From: an uncultured Prevotellaceae bacterium
GTDB lineage: Bacteria > Bacteroidota > Bacteroidia > Bacteroidales > Bacteroidaceae
NCBI GenBank assembly: GCA_946411565.1
Contig: CAMKEM010000021.1
Location: 1-46,031 of the forward strand
Length of the DNA stretch: 46,031 bases
Reading direction: 5' to 3'
The position numbers and the translations under genes were made by a program. The notes under the pieces were generated by a model that did not search any database, had not been told where the DNA came from, and saw only the letters and a list, made by a program, of their open reading frames with translations. Positions 18,740 to 27,394 of the stretch are shown here, piece by piece. Every line of letters starts with the position of its first letter. The stretch's first letter is position 1.

Positions 18740-18837
18740 ATTTAATTACCAATTACAAATTACGTTACTAAATAATAGCGAATCTGTAATTTTCCGCTCA
18801 GTCCGCAGGGATGCTTACCAGAGCAAGAACTTTCAAT

Positions 18838-21702
18838 TTACTTAATCTGTGCACCAACTGCGTTGAATGTACCCTTCTCTGTCTTGATGACGAGCTGACC
18901 GTTCTCAATAGCCTTAACTGCCTTAGAAGCCTTAGCAACAGCAGCAACCTCGTTGATACCAGTTGATCCAGCAGCAGGAACATCATTAATTACAGATACC
19001 TTCACATTGTCAAGCCAGCAGCAACGCTCACCATTTGTATAGTTAGAAGAGAAGATAATCTTCTTGAGTGCATTGTCACCATCTGACATTGGAACTGCTT
19101 CATTCATATTCTTTGATCCCTTATAGGTAGTAGCAACGTAGATGTTCTTGTCTGTGTAGTTCAGATAAATCTCGAAATGAGTTCTATTGTTCTCCGTGCA
19201 GATATTACCCTGCACATTTCCGTTGTTCTTGCCACCAATGCAGCTGAACTTAGATTCGTCGATATTAAGAGTATTTTTTTCAGATGCTATATCCCAATTA
19301 CGACTATAGTAACCTATTGTGTCACCATTAGCATTCAGCAAACCAAAGTCCATTACATATTTTGGGAACTTCTTGCCATTACCAAGGTAGCCGTAATAAA
19401 TATCAAACGATAAGACAACAACGTCATTATTCTTTGGAGCATAGTCGATGTCAACCTTAGCATCACCCTTACCGAAGAAGAGTGCTTCATTTTGTGTTTC
19501 TACATTGTTAAAGCCCAAACCGAATGCATACTGTTGCCAATCCGTCTGCATATCCTTAGAGAATGTGCCGAGAATGTCAATCTTACCCTTTGTACCCTCG
19601 ATAGAGTATGTAGGATCCTCACCTTCCTCTGCTGGAGGAGTTTCTGTATAAGTCTTTGAGAAGTCGATGTCAACAAGGTACTCCATCTTCACAGAAGCGA
19701 TGAAATCATCAACACCCTTTGCGAGTTCAGCCTTAGCATCAACAAGAGCCTGTGAACCTTCAGCGGTATATTGTCCAGCCATCTGTGTAGCATACAGTTC
19801 CTTAGCCTTCTTGATTACAGCACCGAAAGTCTCCTTGTCACCACTTGAGTACATTGCAACAGCAAGTGTCTGCTCAGCATTTGCAATAGCAGCAGGCATA
19901 TCTGTGAGAGGAGTATTTACTGCATTGAATACATCAATGAAATCTCTGTTAAGATAGCGTACACCTGCATTAACGATTATGTTAGCAAGAACTTCCTCTG
20001 TATAGACAGAATCCTTGGAAACATACTCATTCTCAACATAGAATGGAGCACCTGTTGCCTCATACTTAGCCTCACCCTCAGCGCAGAGAGCAAGAAGTGC
20101 ATCCTGATCAAGAGCCTTCCATACAGCGAGACGCTTCTTTGCCTCGTCTATACCCTTCTGAAGGTTATCCTTACCCCAAGGCTGTGCTGTCTGTGTAGCA
20201 GCTACGAGATCCTCAGCAACCTTGATACGCTCCTCCAAAGCAGCAATCTGCGTCTCTACGTTTGCAAGATAGCTCTTCTGTTCAGGTGTAAGTTCACCCT
20301 TAACAAGCACCTTGTAAAGCACAGGATTAATAAGGGCTACATCATTACCAGGAACATCTGATGGACATTCAACTTGATAACAATGCATGAGAATAGTGAC
20401 TTCCTTATCCTCTTCAAGTGTGAATGAGCCAATGAAATCCTTGTCGTATGAAGGACTGAGAGTACCTGCAACGATTGTATCATTCTTTGCAGGATCATCT
20501 GCATTCTCAAGAATCATCTCAATCTTCACATTATCGTATGCTCCAGAACGCGCCCAACGGTTCTTGTTCATAGTCATCATACCACCAGAACCTGTTATGC
20601 CAAGTCGGTATGTACCCTTGTCAAGAGTAGTGGTCAGACGAGCCTGTGGATCCCAGGCGTTATAAGCATAGCCACGCATCCACTGAATCTGAAGAGGAGT
20701 CTCGGCAGCTTTGGTCTTATGAGCCCAACGGTCACAGTTGAACACCCAAGGCTGAGCGGTTGCATCATTGCTACACTTGTTGTACTTTTCTGTCCAGTTC
20801 ATCCAGTTGGCTGAAAAGTTACCACCAGAACCAGAAGGATGATCAATAGTATTAAATACGTTTGACAAGTTAGCAGGAGCAAACACATCATAGAAAGACG
20901 ACTCAAGGTTTTCAAGCATTGTTGCCGCAGTCGCATCATCTTTTGCTTTAATAGCAGCTTCAAGATTTTTTATGCTCTCCATAAGATCGTCATATCCTGT
21001 ATATTCGCTTGTCCACTCGAAACTACCAAGGACAGACTTAATCCACGCAATACGGCTCTCAGCCTTACGCTCATCAAATGCCTCTACAACTTTATGGCAC
21101 TCGATATCCTTGACCTCTATACCAACAGTAAGACCACGCATATCAATAACGATATTACCATCAGACGCAGCCTCTACTGGGAATGCGAACTCAGTATAGT
21201 CTTCATTTGTGAAACTATAGCAGTTTGCGATGGCTGCACCTCCCGTACCATAAGAAAGTTCAACATCATCTTTACCGCCCTTTGTGGCAAGAGCACCATC
21301 AGTATTGAAATATGCGAAGATATAGTTATTACCACCAGCAAATAGGTCGATATCCGTATATCCAGGATCGGCACCTCTTACCTTCATGGTAACAACGTAT
21401 GTACCACCCTCATTAATTTTCACAAGCTGATACATACCATTCTCCATGGAATTCATACCAGCATTTACTGTTACACCACCATTCTCAAGTACCGTAAAAA
21501 CATCAGAAAGACCAGCAGCAGTTGCATCTGTTGCTGTCCATCCGTCAAGAGAAGCGCCTTTCAGTTCTCCATTAGTTACTAGGTTAGCTGCAGTTACCTT
21601 ATATTTAGCAGCGCGTGTGTAGATAAAATCATCTACATTGTAAGCATTTGCACCAATAGCCATCGATGACAATAATGCCAGAGAAAGTAAATTTTTCACC
21701 AT
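18838..21702 (-). CDS. Large secreted multidomain protein with T9SS-like C-terminus
   Basis: A 954-residue exported protein of unknown function. The signal peptide probably ends after GANA (residue 20). A beta-rich, carbohydrate-binding-like domain follows (residues ~30-205: LVTNGELKGASLDGWTATD, a motif common in CBM-like jelly rolls). A helical stretch (~210-275) leads to a second beta domain (~285-470: YRLGITGSGGMMTMNKNRWA). A long helical segment (~475-670) contains repeated AIxxAExxL-type words. A third beta domain (~675-900: DIDFSKTYTETP to WLDNVKVSVIND) is followed by the C-terminal STGINEV...NGQLVIKTEKGTFNAVGAQIK-type tail. Such short 'G(I)xEV - NGxxVIxxxGxxYNAxGxxIK' tails are familiar in Prevotella secreted proteins and may be a sorting or anchoring signal (inference). 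It has its own promoter and terminator. Confidence 0.7.
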   Translation of the reverse strand: MVKNLLSLALLSSMAIGANAYNVDDFIYTRAAKYKVTAANLVTNGELKGASLDGWTATDATAAGLSDVFTVLENGGVTVNAGMNSMENGMYQLVKINEGGTYVVTMKVRGADPGYTDIDLFAGGNNYIFAYFNTDGALATKGGKDDVELSYGTGGAAIANCYSFTNEDYTEFAFPVEAASDGNIVIDMRGLTVGIEVKDIECHKVVEAFDERKAESRIAWIKSVLGSFEWTSEYTGYDDLMESIKNLEAAIKAKDDATAATMLENLESSFYDVFAPANLSNVFNTIDHPSGSGGNFSANWMNWTEKYNKCSNDATAQPWVFNCDRWAHKTKAAETPLQIQWMRGYAYNAWDPQARLTTTLDKGTYRLGITGSGGMMTMNKNRWARSGAYDNVKIEMILENADDPAKNDTIVAGTLSPSYDKDFIGSFTLEEDKEVTILMHCYQVECPSDVPGNDVALINPVLYKVLVKGELTPEQKSYLANVETQIAALEERIKVAEDLVAATQTAQPWGKDNLQKGIDEAKKRLAVWKALDQDALLALCAEGEAKYEATGAPFYVENEYVSKDSVYTEEVLANIIVNAGVRYLNRDFIDVFNAVNTPLTDMPAAIANAEQTLAVAMYSSGDKETFGAVIKKAKELYATQMAGQYTAEGSQALVDAKAELAKGVDDFIASVKMEYLVDIDFSKTYTETPPAEEGEDPTYSIEGTKGKIDILGTFSKDMQTDWQQYAFGLGFNNVETQNEALFFGKGDAKVDIDYAPKNNDVVVLSFDIYYGYLGNGKKFPKYVMDFGLLNANGDTIGYYSRNWDIASEKNTLNIDESKFSCIGGKNNGNVQGNICTENNRTHFEIYLNYTDKNIYVATTYKGSKNMNEAVPMSDGDNALKKIIFSSNYTNGERCCWLDNVKVSVINDVPAAGSTGINEVAAVAKASKAVKAIENGQLVIKTEKGTFNAVGAQIK

Positions 21703-21833
21703 AGAGCCTAAGTTAGTTATTATGTTAAAGTTATTAAGTTTAAGTGTAAGGCTAAAAGACCATGGTATAAAGGGGTTAAGGCTTTCACCATTTGTCTTTC
21801 GTCTTTTTGTCGTATAGATTATTTATCTGGTGG

Positions 21834-21864
21834 CAAAAGTAGTAAAAAAAAACTAAATGCCAAA
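21834..21864 (-). promoter_or_regulatory. Promoter for the 954-residue protein gene
   Basis: On the minus strand there is a TTTG -33 element (21861-21864), 19 bases, then TACTTTTG (21834-21841) matching the -7 consensus TAnnTTTG. The predicted leader is about 125 bases long. Confidence 0.6.
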
Positions 21865-22062
21865 GAAAAAACGAACTTTTTTTTGTAAAATGGCACAAAT
21901 TATTATTAGAATTACTATTTTTTCACTAAAGCTCAACAAGCTAAAGCAAGTTCCTAATTACAAATAACCAAGTTTACAACCACCTAATTTAATGTAAATC
22001 AAACGACTTAATCCACCTTTAGGGTTCTTTGAAAATTCGCTTCACCTCCGTTCTTCCAAGGG

Positions 22063-22124
22063 ACCAAACTCGGTGAAAGTCCCTTCTATGTCCGCTTCTG
22101 GAACGGACTTTCACCGAGTTTGGT
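22063..22124. repeat. Perfect 20-bp inverted repeat with a competing inner hairpin
   Basis: ACCAAACTCGGTGAAAGTCC (22063-22082) and its exact reverse complement (22105-22124) flank a 22-base loop. TTCTTCC (22051-22057) and GGAAGAA (22130-22136) can extend the stem after an internal loop. The loop and right arm also contain GTCCG-CTTCTGGAA-CGGAC (22090-22108), a hairpin that cannot form together with the 20-bp stem. There is no T-run, so it is not a standard terminator. Confidence 0.85.
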
Positions 22125-22141
22125 TAGGAGGAAGAAGGGAC

Positions 22142-22175
22142 TTACAATGGAGGAACTTGGGAGGAAACATTGTAA
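22142..22175. repeat. 8-bp inverted repeat next to the SGNH hydrolase stop
   Basis: TTACAATG (22142-22149) pairs with CATTGTAA (22168-22175) around an 18-base purine-rich loop. It begins 6 bp past the stop codon of the hydrolase and 17 bp from the larger hairpin. It may protect or delimit the mRNA end. Confidence 0.5.
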
Positions 22176-22181
22176 TTGTCT

Positions 22182-23447
22182 TTAGTTTCCATCTGGTTTC
22201 TTGCCATCATATACTGGTGACAATGGCCAATAGAAAGTCTGCCAATTATCGGGTTGGCTTGGTGAGAAATCAACCCAATCGGAAGAGATATTTTTCACCA
22301 ACGGAGAATTAAGCCTTTTCAAGCCCATCACCACGAGTTTTGAAACCTCGTATGCCCCAAAAGGATTGAAATGAGTGTTATCCGAGAATTTCTTCTCTTG
22401 CCAAGGGAATGTGCCCATAGGATAATGCACAAGCAAGTGCTTTGAATCCTCAACACCCATAGTCTCAAAGAGTATCTTCGTATCAGAATTAAGGTCAATT
22501 AAAGGCACTTTTTCCCTTTCAGCAACAGCCTTCATAGCCTCAGGAAAATCACCATGAGTATTCTTTATCTTGCCATCGGCATCAAAGAACCTGCGTTGGG
22601 TAGGTGTGCAGAAAATGATATATCCTTTCTTTGCACGAACCATATCCACAAATTTCTTCAAAGCCACGGTATAGTGATACCAAGCACCAGTTCCTGGCCC
22701 TTTTTCCTTCTCGTCATTATGCCCAAACTCGCAGATCACATAGTCACCTTCCTTTATCAAGGACAGGATTTTCTGCAATCTATTCTGAGCCATAAACGAG
22801 GTTGCAGTAAGTCCACTCTCGGCATAATTAGCTATTGAAATACCCGTAAACCACCTCGGAAACATCTGTCCCCAAGAAGCCCAAGGCTCTTTTCCTTGAT
22901 CCACAACGGTTGAGTTTCCACAAAGAAAAACTGTAGTTGCAGTAGTATCAGGAACAATCTTTATGCTCTCCACACAAGGAGCGGCACCATTAAACTCAAG
23001 CGTGAGCTTATCATCCCATGTAAGAGAGCCTTTCTCGCCAGATTTGATATGCACAACTGCAGGTTGTGTGTCCTTACCATCAATTCCCTTGAAAGACGGA
23101 ATATCCACATTTCGCTTATTAATAATGAAAGAAAATTCCTGAAACTTACCTTTCTTCGTCACGCATTTCTCCACCATCATCCTACGCGACTCTGCTCGAA
23201 CGGTTGTCTCGCCATCACGTTTCTTGTTACCAAGACGAACCGTAACACGATAGTTTCCGTCAGACACTTTTACCGAAAAATAGAACGGAGAAACGCTTTT
23301 TGCAGTAGGAGCCTCCACGACATCATACCCATACCCCACAGCATCGGAATATACAGGTTGCTGTTTGGTAAGGTCAAAAGACATCTCCTGCGCGTCCGCA
23401 AACGCACAGGAGACCAAAAGTGATAGTATAAGTGTCAACGGTTTCAT
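22182..23447 (-). CDS. Rhamnogalacturonan acetylesterase-like SGNH hydrolase
   Basis: A secreted esterase of about 421 residues that is likely to remove acetyl groups from pectin-type polysaccharide. The start is set at MKPLTLILSLL (signal peptide to about FADAQ, residue 20), leaving 10 bp after the upstream gene. The frame is open 15 codons further (23492), overlapping that gene. An N-terminal beta domain (~20-168) precedes the SGNH core. Block I is FLCGNSTVVDQG (nucleophile Ser179; Asn replaces the more usual Asp of GDS). Block III is FGHNDEKEKG (Asn244), and block V is SDNTHFNPFG (Asp356, His359). The two-domain layout and GNSTV/GHND/DxTH set match the RGAE-like group. It forms a two-gene operon with the upstream protein of unknown function. 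It is not in the FAS1/SusCD unit, but lies within 4 kb of it. Confidence 0.85.
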   Translation of the reverse strand: MKPLTLILSLLVSCAFADAQEMSFDLTKQQPVYSDAVGYGYDVVEAPTAKSVSPFYFSVKVSDGNYRVTVRLGNKKRDGETTVRAESRRMMVEKCVTKKGKFQEFSFIINKRNVDIPSFKGIDGKDTQPAVVHIKSGEKGSLTWDDKLTLEFNGAAPCVESIKIVPDTTATTVFLCGNSTVVDQGKEPWASWGQMFPRWFTGISIANYAESGLTATSFMAQNRLQKILSLIKEGDYVICEFGHNDEKEKGPGTGAWYHYTVALKKFVDMVRAKKGYIIFCTPTQRRFFDADGKIKNTHGDFPEAMKAVAEREKVPLIDLNSDTKILFETMGVEDSKHLLVHYPMGTFPWQEKKFSDNTHFNPFGAYEVSKLVVMGLKRLNSPLVKNISSDWVDFSPSQPDNWQTFYWPLSPVYDGKKPDGN

Positions 23448-23457
23448 CTGTCTATTT

Positions 23458-24480
23458 CTATCTTGATACTGTCTGTACCTTAATATCATCAATCATCATC
23501 TCATCACCTTCTGCAACGAAATCCACATAATAAGAATGAACAACCCTCGAGTCGTCAGCATCCAAGAGGTTTTCGTCCTTTTTCTTGTTAGCTAAGATTA
23601 CAAGGAATTTATGTGTAGATTCAAAGGAGAACGAGCACAGATCATTATTGTTCACGTCCCAGTTCACCCAAGTCTCCTCAGGACTTATATCGCTAAACTC
23701 CAGTTCCTTACTCTCGAATTTCTGGCATAGCTTTTCGGAGAAGTATTTATGCAGATCCACATGCTCGGGATCAGTATAGAGTTGCTGGGCAAGCTCGCGG
23801 AATTTCTTGTCCCTATGGGCATTTCTTCGCATTCCCTCCTGAAGCCCGCCTATGGCATTGGTCAGTCTTCTGACAACGGAATCCTGTTGTTCCTTCGACT
23901 TCTGGATTTTCATTTCTGGGTAGATGTCGCCCATATAGTTGAGGTTCTTCAGGAATACCACGACGGAATCAAGCTGAGCACAATACAGGTCGGGATTCTT
24001 ATGGCAGAGAGGCGTGAACGTGGCATTGGTCTCACTACGGAAAGCACCAATGAGCTGCGATATCGTCCTGTTTCTTCCGCCCATCTCATAGAAGAGGAGA
24101 TACTCCATAGTGGCTGAATAGTAACATCTGTAACTTATCGGCATCATCTTGTCGAGAGTCTCGATAGATACGGAATCGCCATTCTTCGGCATGAGAGGGA
24201 CAAGCGAGAAGAAAGTCTCAATTTTGGCATTTGGCCTTCTTGAAATCTCAGAAAAGAATTTGCTCAGGGTATAGGCATTCTCCGTTGCATTACCAGTAAG
24301 CCTCGGAAACTGCACGTCATCACCAAACTTACTATGGAACACCCTATGCGAAGAGGTATCAGCAGGTTCAGGCATACCACTTCTATCATCACCAGCACCT
24401 TGCATGGTGTTGATATCAAGCGCAAATGCCCCCATAGAGCATAAGGCTGCAACAACGAATAAGTATAACCTCTTCTGCAT
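23458..24480 (-). CDS. Exported protein of unknown function
   Basis: A 340-residue protein that I do not recognise. A signal peptide (residues 1-21, ending near GAFA) is evident, with no lipobox at its end. The body is largely helical and polar, with no obvious catalytic motif. It contains aromatic and Cys residues spread out (YRCYYSATMEYLLFYEMGG; NPDLYCAQLDSVVVFLKNL) and a beta-rich end (SYYVDFVAEGDEMMIDDIKV). The end is reminiscent of Bacteroidales periplasmic proteins with a C-terminal NTF2-like strand pattern, but this is not a firm match. It is the first gene of an operon with the SGNH hydrolase and has a good promoter about 170 bp upstream. Confidence 0.7.
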   Translation of the reverse strand: MQKRLYLFVVAALCSMGAFALDINTMQGAGDDRSGMPEPADTSSHRVFHSKFGDDVQFPRLTGNATENAYTLSKFFSEISRRPNAKIETFFSLVPLMPKNGDSVSIETLDKMMPISYRCYYSATMEYLLFYEMGGRNRTISQLIGAFRSETNATFTPLCHKNPDLYCAQLDSVVVFLKNLNYMGDIYPEMKIQKSKEQQDSVVRRLTNAIGGLQEGMRRNAHRDKKFRELAQQLYTDPEHVDLHKYFSEKLCQKFESKELEFSDISPEETWVNWDVNNNDLCSFSFESTHKFLVILANKKKDENLLDADDSRVVHSYYVDFVAEGDEMMIDDIKVQTVSR

Positions 24481-24797
24481 ATTTCTCTTTCTGACTTTTT
24501 CCTGGCATGATTATTTAACGCTAAGACGCAAAGTTTATACCCTCTTTATCCCTGCGTTGTAAATCATCATCTTTCAAAGTTGATAACTCACAAGTATCTA
24601 GACAGATGCACGAGCCAACGCCCATGTGCACATTCTATAAATATGTGTTTGCAAAAATAAACAATTTCTCTGAAAACTCCAAATATTTTCGCAAATATTT
24701 TTAGCAAAGGTTTACAAACACCCTTTTTGAGGCTATACTTTTCACTTTTTAAGGGCAAGTATTCAGATTGAGAAACATACAAAAGTAAGAACCCACG
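24481..24797. other. Intergenic region between the DUF2339-type gene and the 340-residue protein
   Basis: This 317-bp gap contains the promoter at 24652-24683 and a roughly 170-base leader with CGCTAAGACGCAAAG at about 24520. A weak CCCTT/AAGGG stem (24720-24756) may act at the end of the DUF2339-type gene. A 64-codon frame (24588-24782) is rejected as spurious. Confidence 0.6.
24652..24683 (-). promoter_or_regulatory. Promoter for the 340-residue protein/SGNH hydrolase operon
   Basis: The minus strand carries TTTG (24680-24683), 20 bases, then TATTTTTG (24652-24659). Both the boxes and the spacing fit the Bacteroidetes consensus. Confidence 0.6.
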
Positions 24798-26927
24798 TTA
24801 TTTTATCCTGTTTTCCAGCTTTGAGTATATCCAACTGATAAGATAGCACAACAAGCCGGCTGCAAGATAGCCAACAGGACGCATTACGGATGAATCGTAT
24901 TCCACATCTACGAGAAGGAGCTTGGCAATACAGACAAGACACAACACAAGGCCATACAACCTAAAGCCTTTAAGCCTCTTATAGAAACCTATGACGATGA
25001 AGACTACAGCAAAGATTATACCCACAAGACTAATCACGAAATTAACGGCATTAAGTCTGTCGAGAATGCAAAGAATGAGCAAAGAGAACTTAACACATAC
25101 AAAAATGCTGAGAGGCTTTTCATATTTCTCACCATATTTCGCATAAAGACTCTTGACGTTAAGACAAGCCAAAGCAAGGGTTATAAGCACGATTATTATA
25201 ACAGCAAGAACCTCTGTTCCAACAAATTCATTATAAAATGTAATCGGCAAGTGGGTAGCCTGGATAAAGCACAAACCTATTGCGACTGCAGCCTCAGCAG
25301 CAAAATAACCAGCCAATCGAGAAGTTTCCTCTACCTTGCCAGTAATTCTGTCTGTAAAGAAGAAAGGCTGATTAATAGCGAAACAGAAAGCACCTACGAT
25401 TATATAGAAGACGCTTGCATCCATAGGAACCTCTATACACATATTTGCAAGCAACACAAGGAACAATCCTGTAAGGCAATATTTCTCAACCATCACATAG
25501 TTATTCCTTAGCCAAGCCACCATACATCCCCAAGCACACATAAAGACAACAGCAGTTGACCAGAAACCAAGTTCGGTAGGCTTATTGATAAGATATGCCA
25601 CCATAAATACATAGCCAGCATATCTGAATATGGCATTCTTCCATCGTACACCAAGATAGAGAAGTATAGCAAATAGAAGAGCACAACCAACATAACCGCT
25701 ATATATGATCGAGATATCAAAAACATACATTATGCCCAAGGCAATACAGAATGGAAGATAGAAGAAAATCTTCTTTTCCGTTTCACGATATTTCAACATA
25801 AAGTAAGCCATTCCAGCAGCCGTCAAGACAAGAAGGGCATTCGGCCAAACAAAGAGAGCCTCACTTGTACCCTCGAAATAACCCTCGAAATAAAACAGCC
25901 TGTTCATAGCCGTAGCAACAGTCAGCAATCCGACAAAAGAAGCACAAACACTTATTATGGCAAATGCTGAATTATACTTATCAAATTCATAATACCTGAA
26001 CTGAGCGATAAGTGGAAGAAGTACCAAGACATACAAAATGCAAAGATACAACATGCTATATTGATATGCAAATACCATTATCATACATACCACAGGATGC
26101 TGTATCATCAGCCACCAATCTTCCTTATATTTTCGAGAGTAACTTATTGCGAACAAAGCAGATACGGAAGCGACATAGACAATCATGCCTAAGATATTCG
26201 TATTCCAGTTAAGACATGCCAGACATGTGGCTATGAAGATACCAGTATAACAGATATATGTAAAAATTCCTTGCTTATATTTGACGAGGGCAAGAACAGC
26301 CACTATCCAGATTGCATCAGAAATGAGAAGCGACACATCGGTAAAAGTGCCGAGCACGAACCTTGCCACAAGTCCTGAGATATACAATCCGCCAACTCCA
26401 CAACCTGCAACGGCAGTAAAGAGCGTCTTATATCGTGAGTCCTTCTTTGACATTCTCCAAAGGCCTACACCTGAGAGTGCAAAGCAGACAACATACATCA
26501 AGACTGTCCTTATCTCAGGAGTAAGTCTTGGCTGGATGAGCTTACCAAAGAGCACAAGACTGAAGAATATCAATATTGATGCAAGAATGCTCATTATCTT
26601 CTTACCGAGCTTGCTCTCCATACTGACTTTATCGTCAGAAAAGGCATAATTCTGATTTTTGTTTGCCTTTTCGCTGAAATCAAAATTCCCAACAAGCGAC
26701 TTAGACTCCTCGAAATCCTCTTTTTCATTCTCTGTCTCAATCTTGGCAGTAGTCTTAAAAGGCTCAGGAGCAGGCTCTTCTATTGGTTCTTCAACAACGA
26801 AAGTTGGCGTGAAGGTAGCATTAACAGTTTCACACTCTGTAAGTTCCTTTATTTTTTCCTGAAGAACGGCAACCTCCGATTCAAGAATCTTCACACGTTC
26901 CTCTAAGGTAAATTTACTCTTATCCAT
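24798..26927 (-). CDS. DUF2339-type polytopic membrane protein
   Basis: A 709-residue inner-membrane protein of unknown biochemical role. An N-terminal coiled coil (residues ~5-32, TLEERVKILESEVAVLQEKIKEL) is followed by an acidic, Pro-rich linker to ~115. About 20 hydrophobic segments follow, starting at KKIMSILASILIFFSLVLFGKLI. The final part, KRLKGFRLYGLVLCLVCIAKLLLVDV then MRPVGYLAAGLLCYLISWIYSKL, has the typical ending of DUF2339 proteins. It has its own promoter, opposite in direction to sppA, and no operon partner. The family has no agreed function; a role in envelope processes is a guess. Confidence 0.78.
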   Translation of the reverse strand: MDKSKFTLEERVKILESEVAVLQEKIKELTECETVNATFTPTFVVEEPIEEPAPEPFKTTAKIETENEKEDFEESKSLVGNFDFSEKANKNQNYAFSDDKVSMESKLGKKIMSILASILIFFSLVLFGKLIQPRLTPEIRTVLMYVVCFALSGVGLWRMSKKDSRYKTLFTAVAGCGVGGLYISGLVARFVLGTFTDVSLLISDAIWIVAVLALVKYKQGIFTYICYTGIFIATCLACLNWNTNILGMIVYVASVSALFAISYSRKYKEDWWLMIQHPVVCMIMVFAYQYSMLYLCILYVLVLLPLIAQFRYYEFDKYNSAFAIISVCASFVGLLTVATAMNRLFYFEGYFEGTSEALFVWPNALLVLTAAGMAYFMLKYRETEKKIFFYLPFCIALGIMYVFDISIIYSGYVGCALLFAILLYLGVRWKNAIFRYAGYVFMVAYLINKPTELGFWSTAVVFMCAWGCMVAWLRNNYVMVEKYCLTGLFLVLLANMCIEVPMDASVFYIIVGAFCFAINQPFFFTDRITGKVEETSRLAGYFAAEAAVAIGLCFIQATHLPITFYNEFVGTEVLAVIIIVLITLALACLNVKSLYAKYGEKYEKPLSIFVCVKFSLLILCILDRLNAVNFVISLVGIIFAVVFIVIGFYKRLKGFRLYGLVLCLVCIAKLLLVDVEYDSSVMRPVGYLAAGLLCYLISWIYSKLENRIK

Positions 26928-26971
26928 AAATCTTCATTATGTAGGTTTGGTAAGTAACTACAATTCCGTTG

Positions 26972-27002
26972 CAAAAGTACAAATTATTTTGTATTCTCCA
27001 AA
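26972..27002 (-). promoter_or_regulatory. Promoter for the DUF2339-type gene
   Basis: The minus strand has TTTG (26999-27002), 19 bases, then TACTTTTG (26972-26979). The leader is about 40 bases. Confidence 0.6.
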
Positions 27003-27095
27003 CATCAGAGGGCAAAACTAATCAAAATGCACGTTTTTTCATATTCTTTGACTAAATTGTTCCACCCTTGTTAATCCCCTCTCCCTTCAAATATA

Positions 27096-27183
27096 CTCCA
27101 TCGCAACTCCATCGTTACTCCATATTAAGTCCATCGTTTCGATGGAGTAGCGATGGAGTAACGATGGAGTAACGATGGAGTAT
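27096..27183. repeat. 88-bp element of 4 + 4 inverted 11-bp units, copy A
   Basis: The element divides exactly into eight 11-mers. The first four are CTCCATCGCAA, CTCCATCGTTA, CTCCATATTAA and GTCCATCGTTT. The last four are CGATGGAGTAG, CGATGGAGTAA, CGATGGAGTAA and CGATGGAGTAT, i.e. the unit in reverse orientation. The whole is a large imperfect hairpin. A second copy with the same 4 + 4 layout is at 40103-40190. Confidence 0.9.
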
Positions 27184-27315
27184 CCTATACCGAAAAGCTG
27201 ACAAATCCCTAATTTTCCTGCAATACAGAAACGACTTGAGAGATCAGAGGAAACAACCGTTTGCAAACACAATTGTTTATTTTTCTTTATTTTCAAAGTA
27301 TTTTTGGCATTATTC

Positions 27316-27347
27316 TTGGTAGTTATCAATATTTTTTTGTATCTTTG
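27316..27347 (+). promoter_or_regulatory. Promoter for sppA and probably the following genes
   Basis: TTG (27316-27318), 21 bases, then TATCTTTG (27340-27347). The leader to the GTG start is about 40 bases. Confidence 0.65.
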
Positions 27348-27394
27348 CACTCCAATTACATTATTAATATAGAAAATTTCAAGATATAAGCAAA

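Larger units (their letters stand above)
18456..18837. other. Intergenic region upstream of the FAS1/SusCD unit
   Basis: This 382-bp gap holds a -7 box for the downstream unit (18609-18616) and a hairpin terminator for the 954-residue protein gene (18700-18739). A stretch of repeated 'gactttagac/agtctttag'-like words (about 18549-18600) would lie in the 5' leader. An AATTACCAATTACAAATTAC word (about 18743-18762) resembles other junctions. No credible ORF was found. Confidence 0.7.
21703..22181. other. Intergenic region between the SGNH hydrolase and the 954-residue protein
   Basis: This 479-bp gap contains the promoter of the 954-residue protein gene (21834-21864) and a leader of about 130 bases. 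It also holds an AT-rich stretch (21841-22020) without clear structure and two strong hairpins (22063-22124 and 22142-22175). No credible ORF was found. Confidence 0.7.
26928..27394. other. Divergent intergenic region, DUF2339-type gene and sppA
   Basis: This 467-bp gap holds the minus-strand promoter (26972-27002), the 88-bp 11-mer palindromic element (27096-27183), an AT-rich spacer and the sppA promoter (27316-27347). A minus-strand 87-codon frame over 27087-27350 lies across the repeat and is considered spurious. Confidence 0.75.

Noticed and set aside
18798..18986. 62-codon minus-strand frame rich in Leu and Arg at the end of the 954-residue protein gene
   Set aside because: It is an alternative frame of the Ala/Val-rich end of the larger gene; the composition follows from its codons.
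24588..24782. 64-codon minus-strand frame between the DUF2339-type gene and the 340-residue protein gene
   Set aside because: It overlaps the promoter at 24652-24683, is AT-rich and has no protein-like pattern.
27096..27183. CRISPR array interpretation of the 11-mer repeats
   Set aside because: Units are contiguous without spacers and half of them are inverted, and no cas gene is present.
27087..27350. Possible small minus-strand protein upstream of sppA
   Set aside because: Its C-terminal codons are the 11-mer repeat itself and the rest overlaps the sppA promoter.
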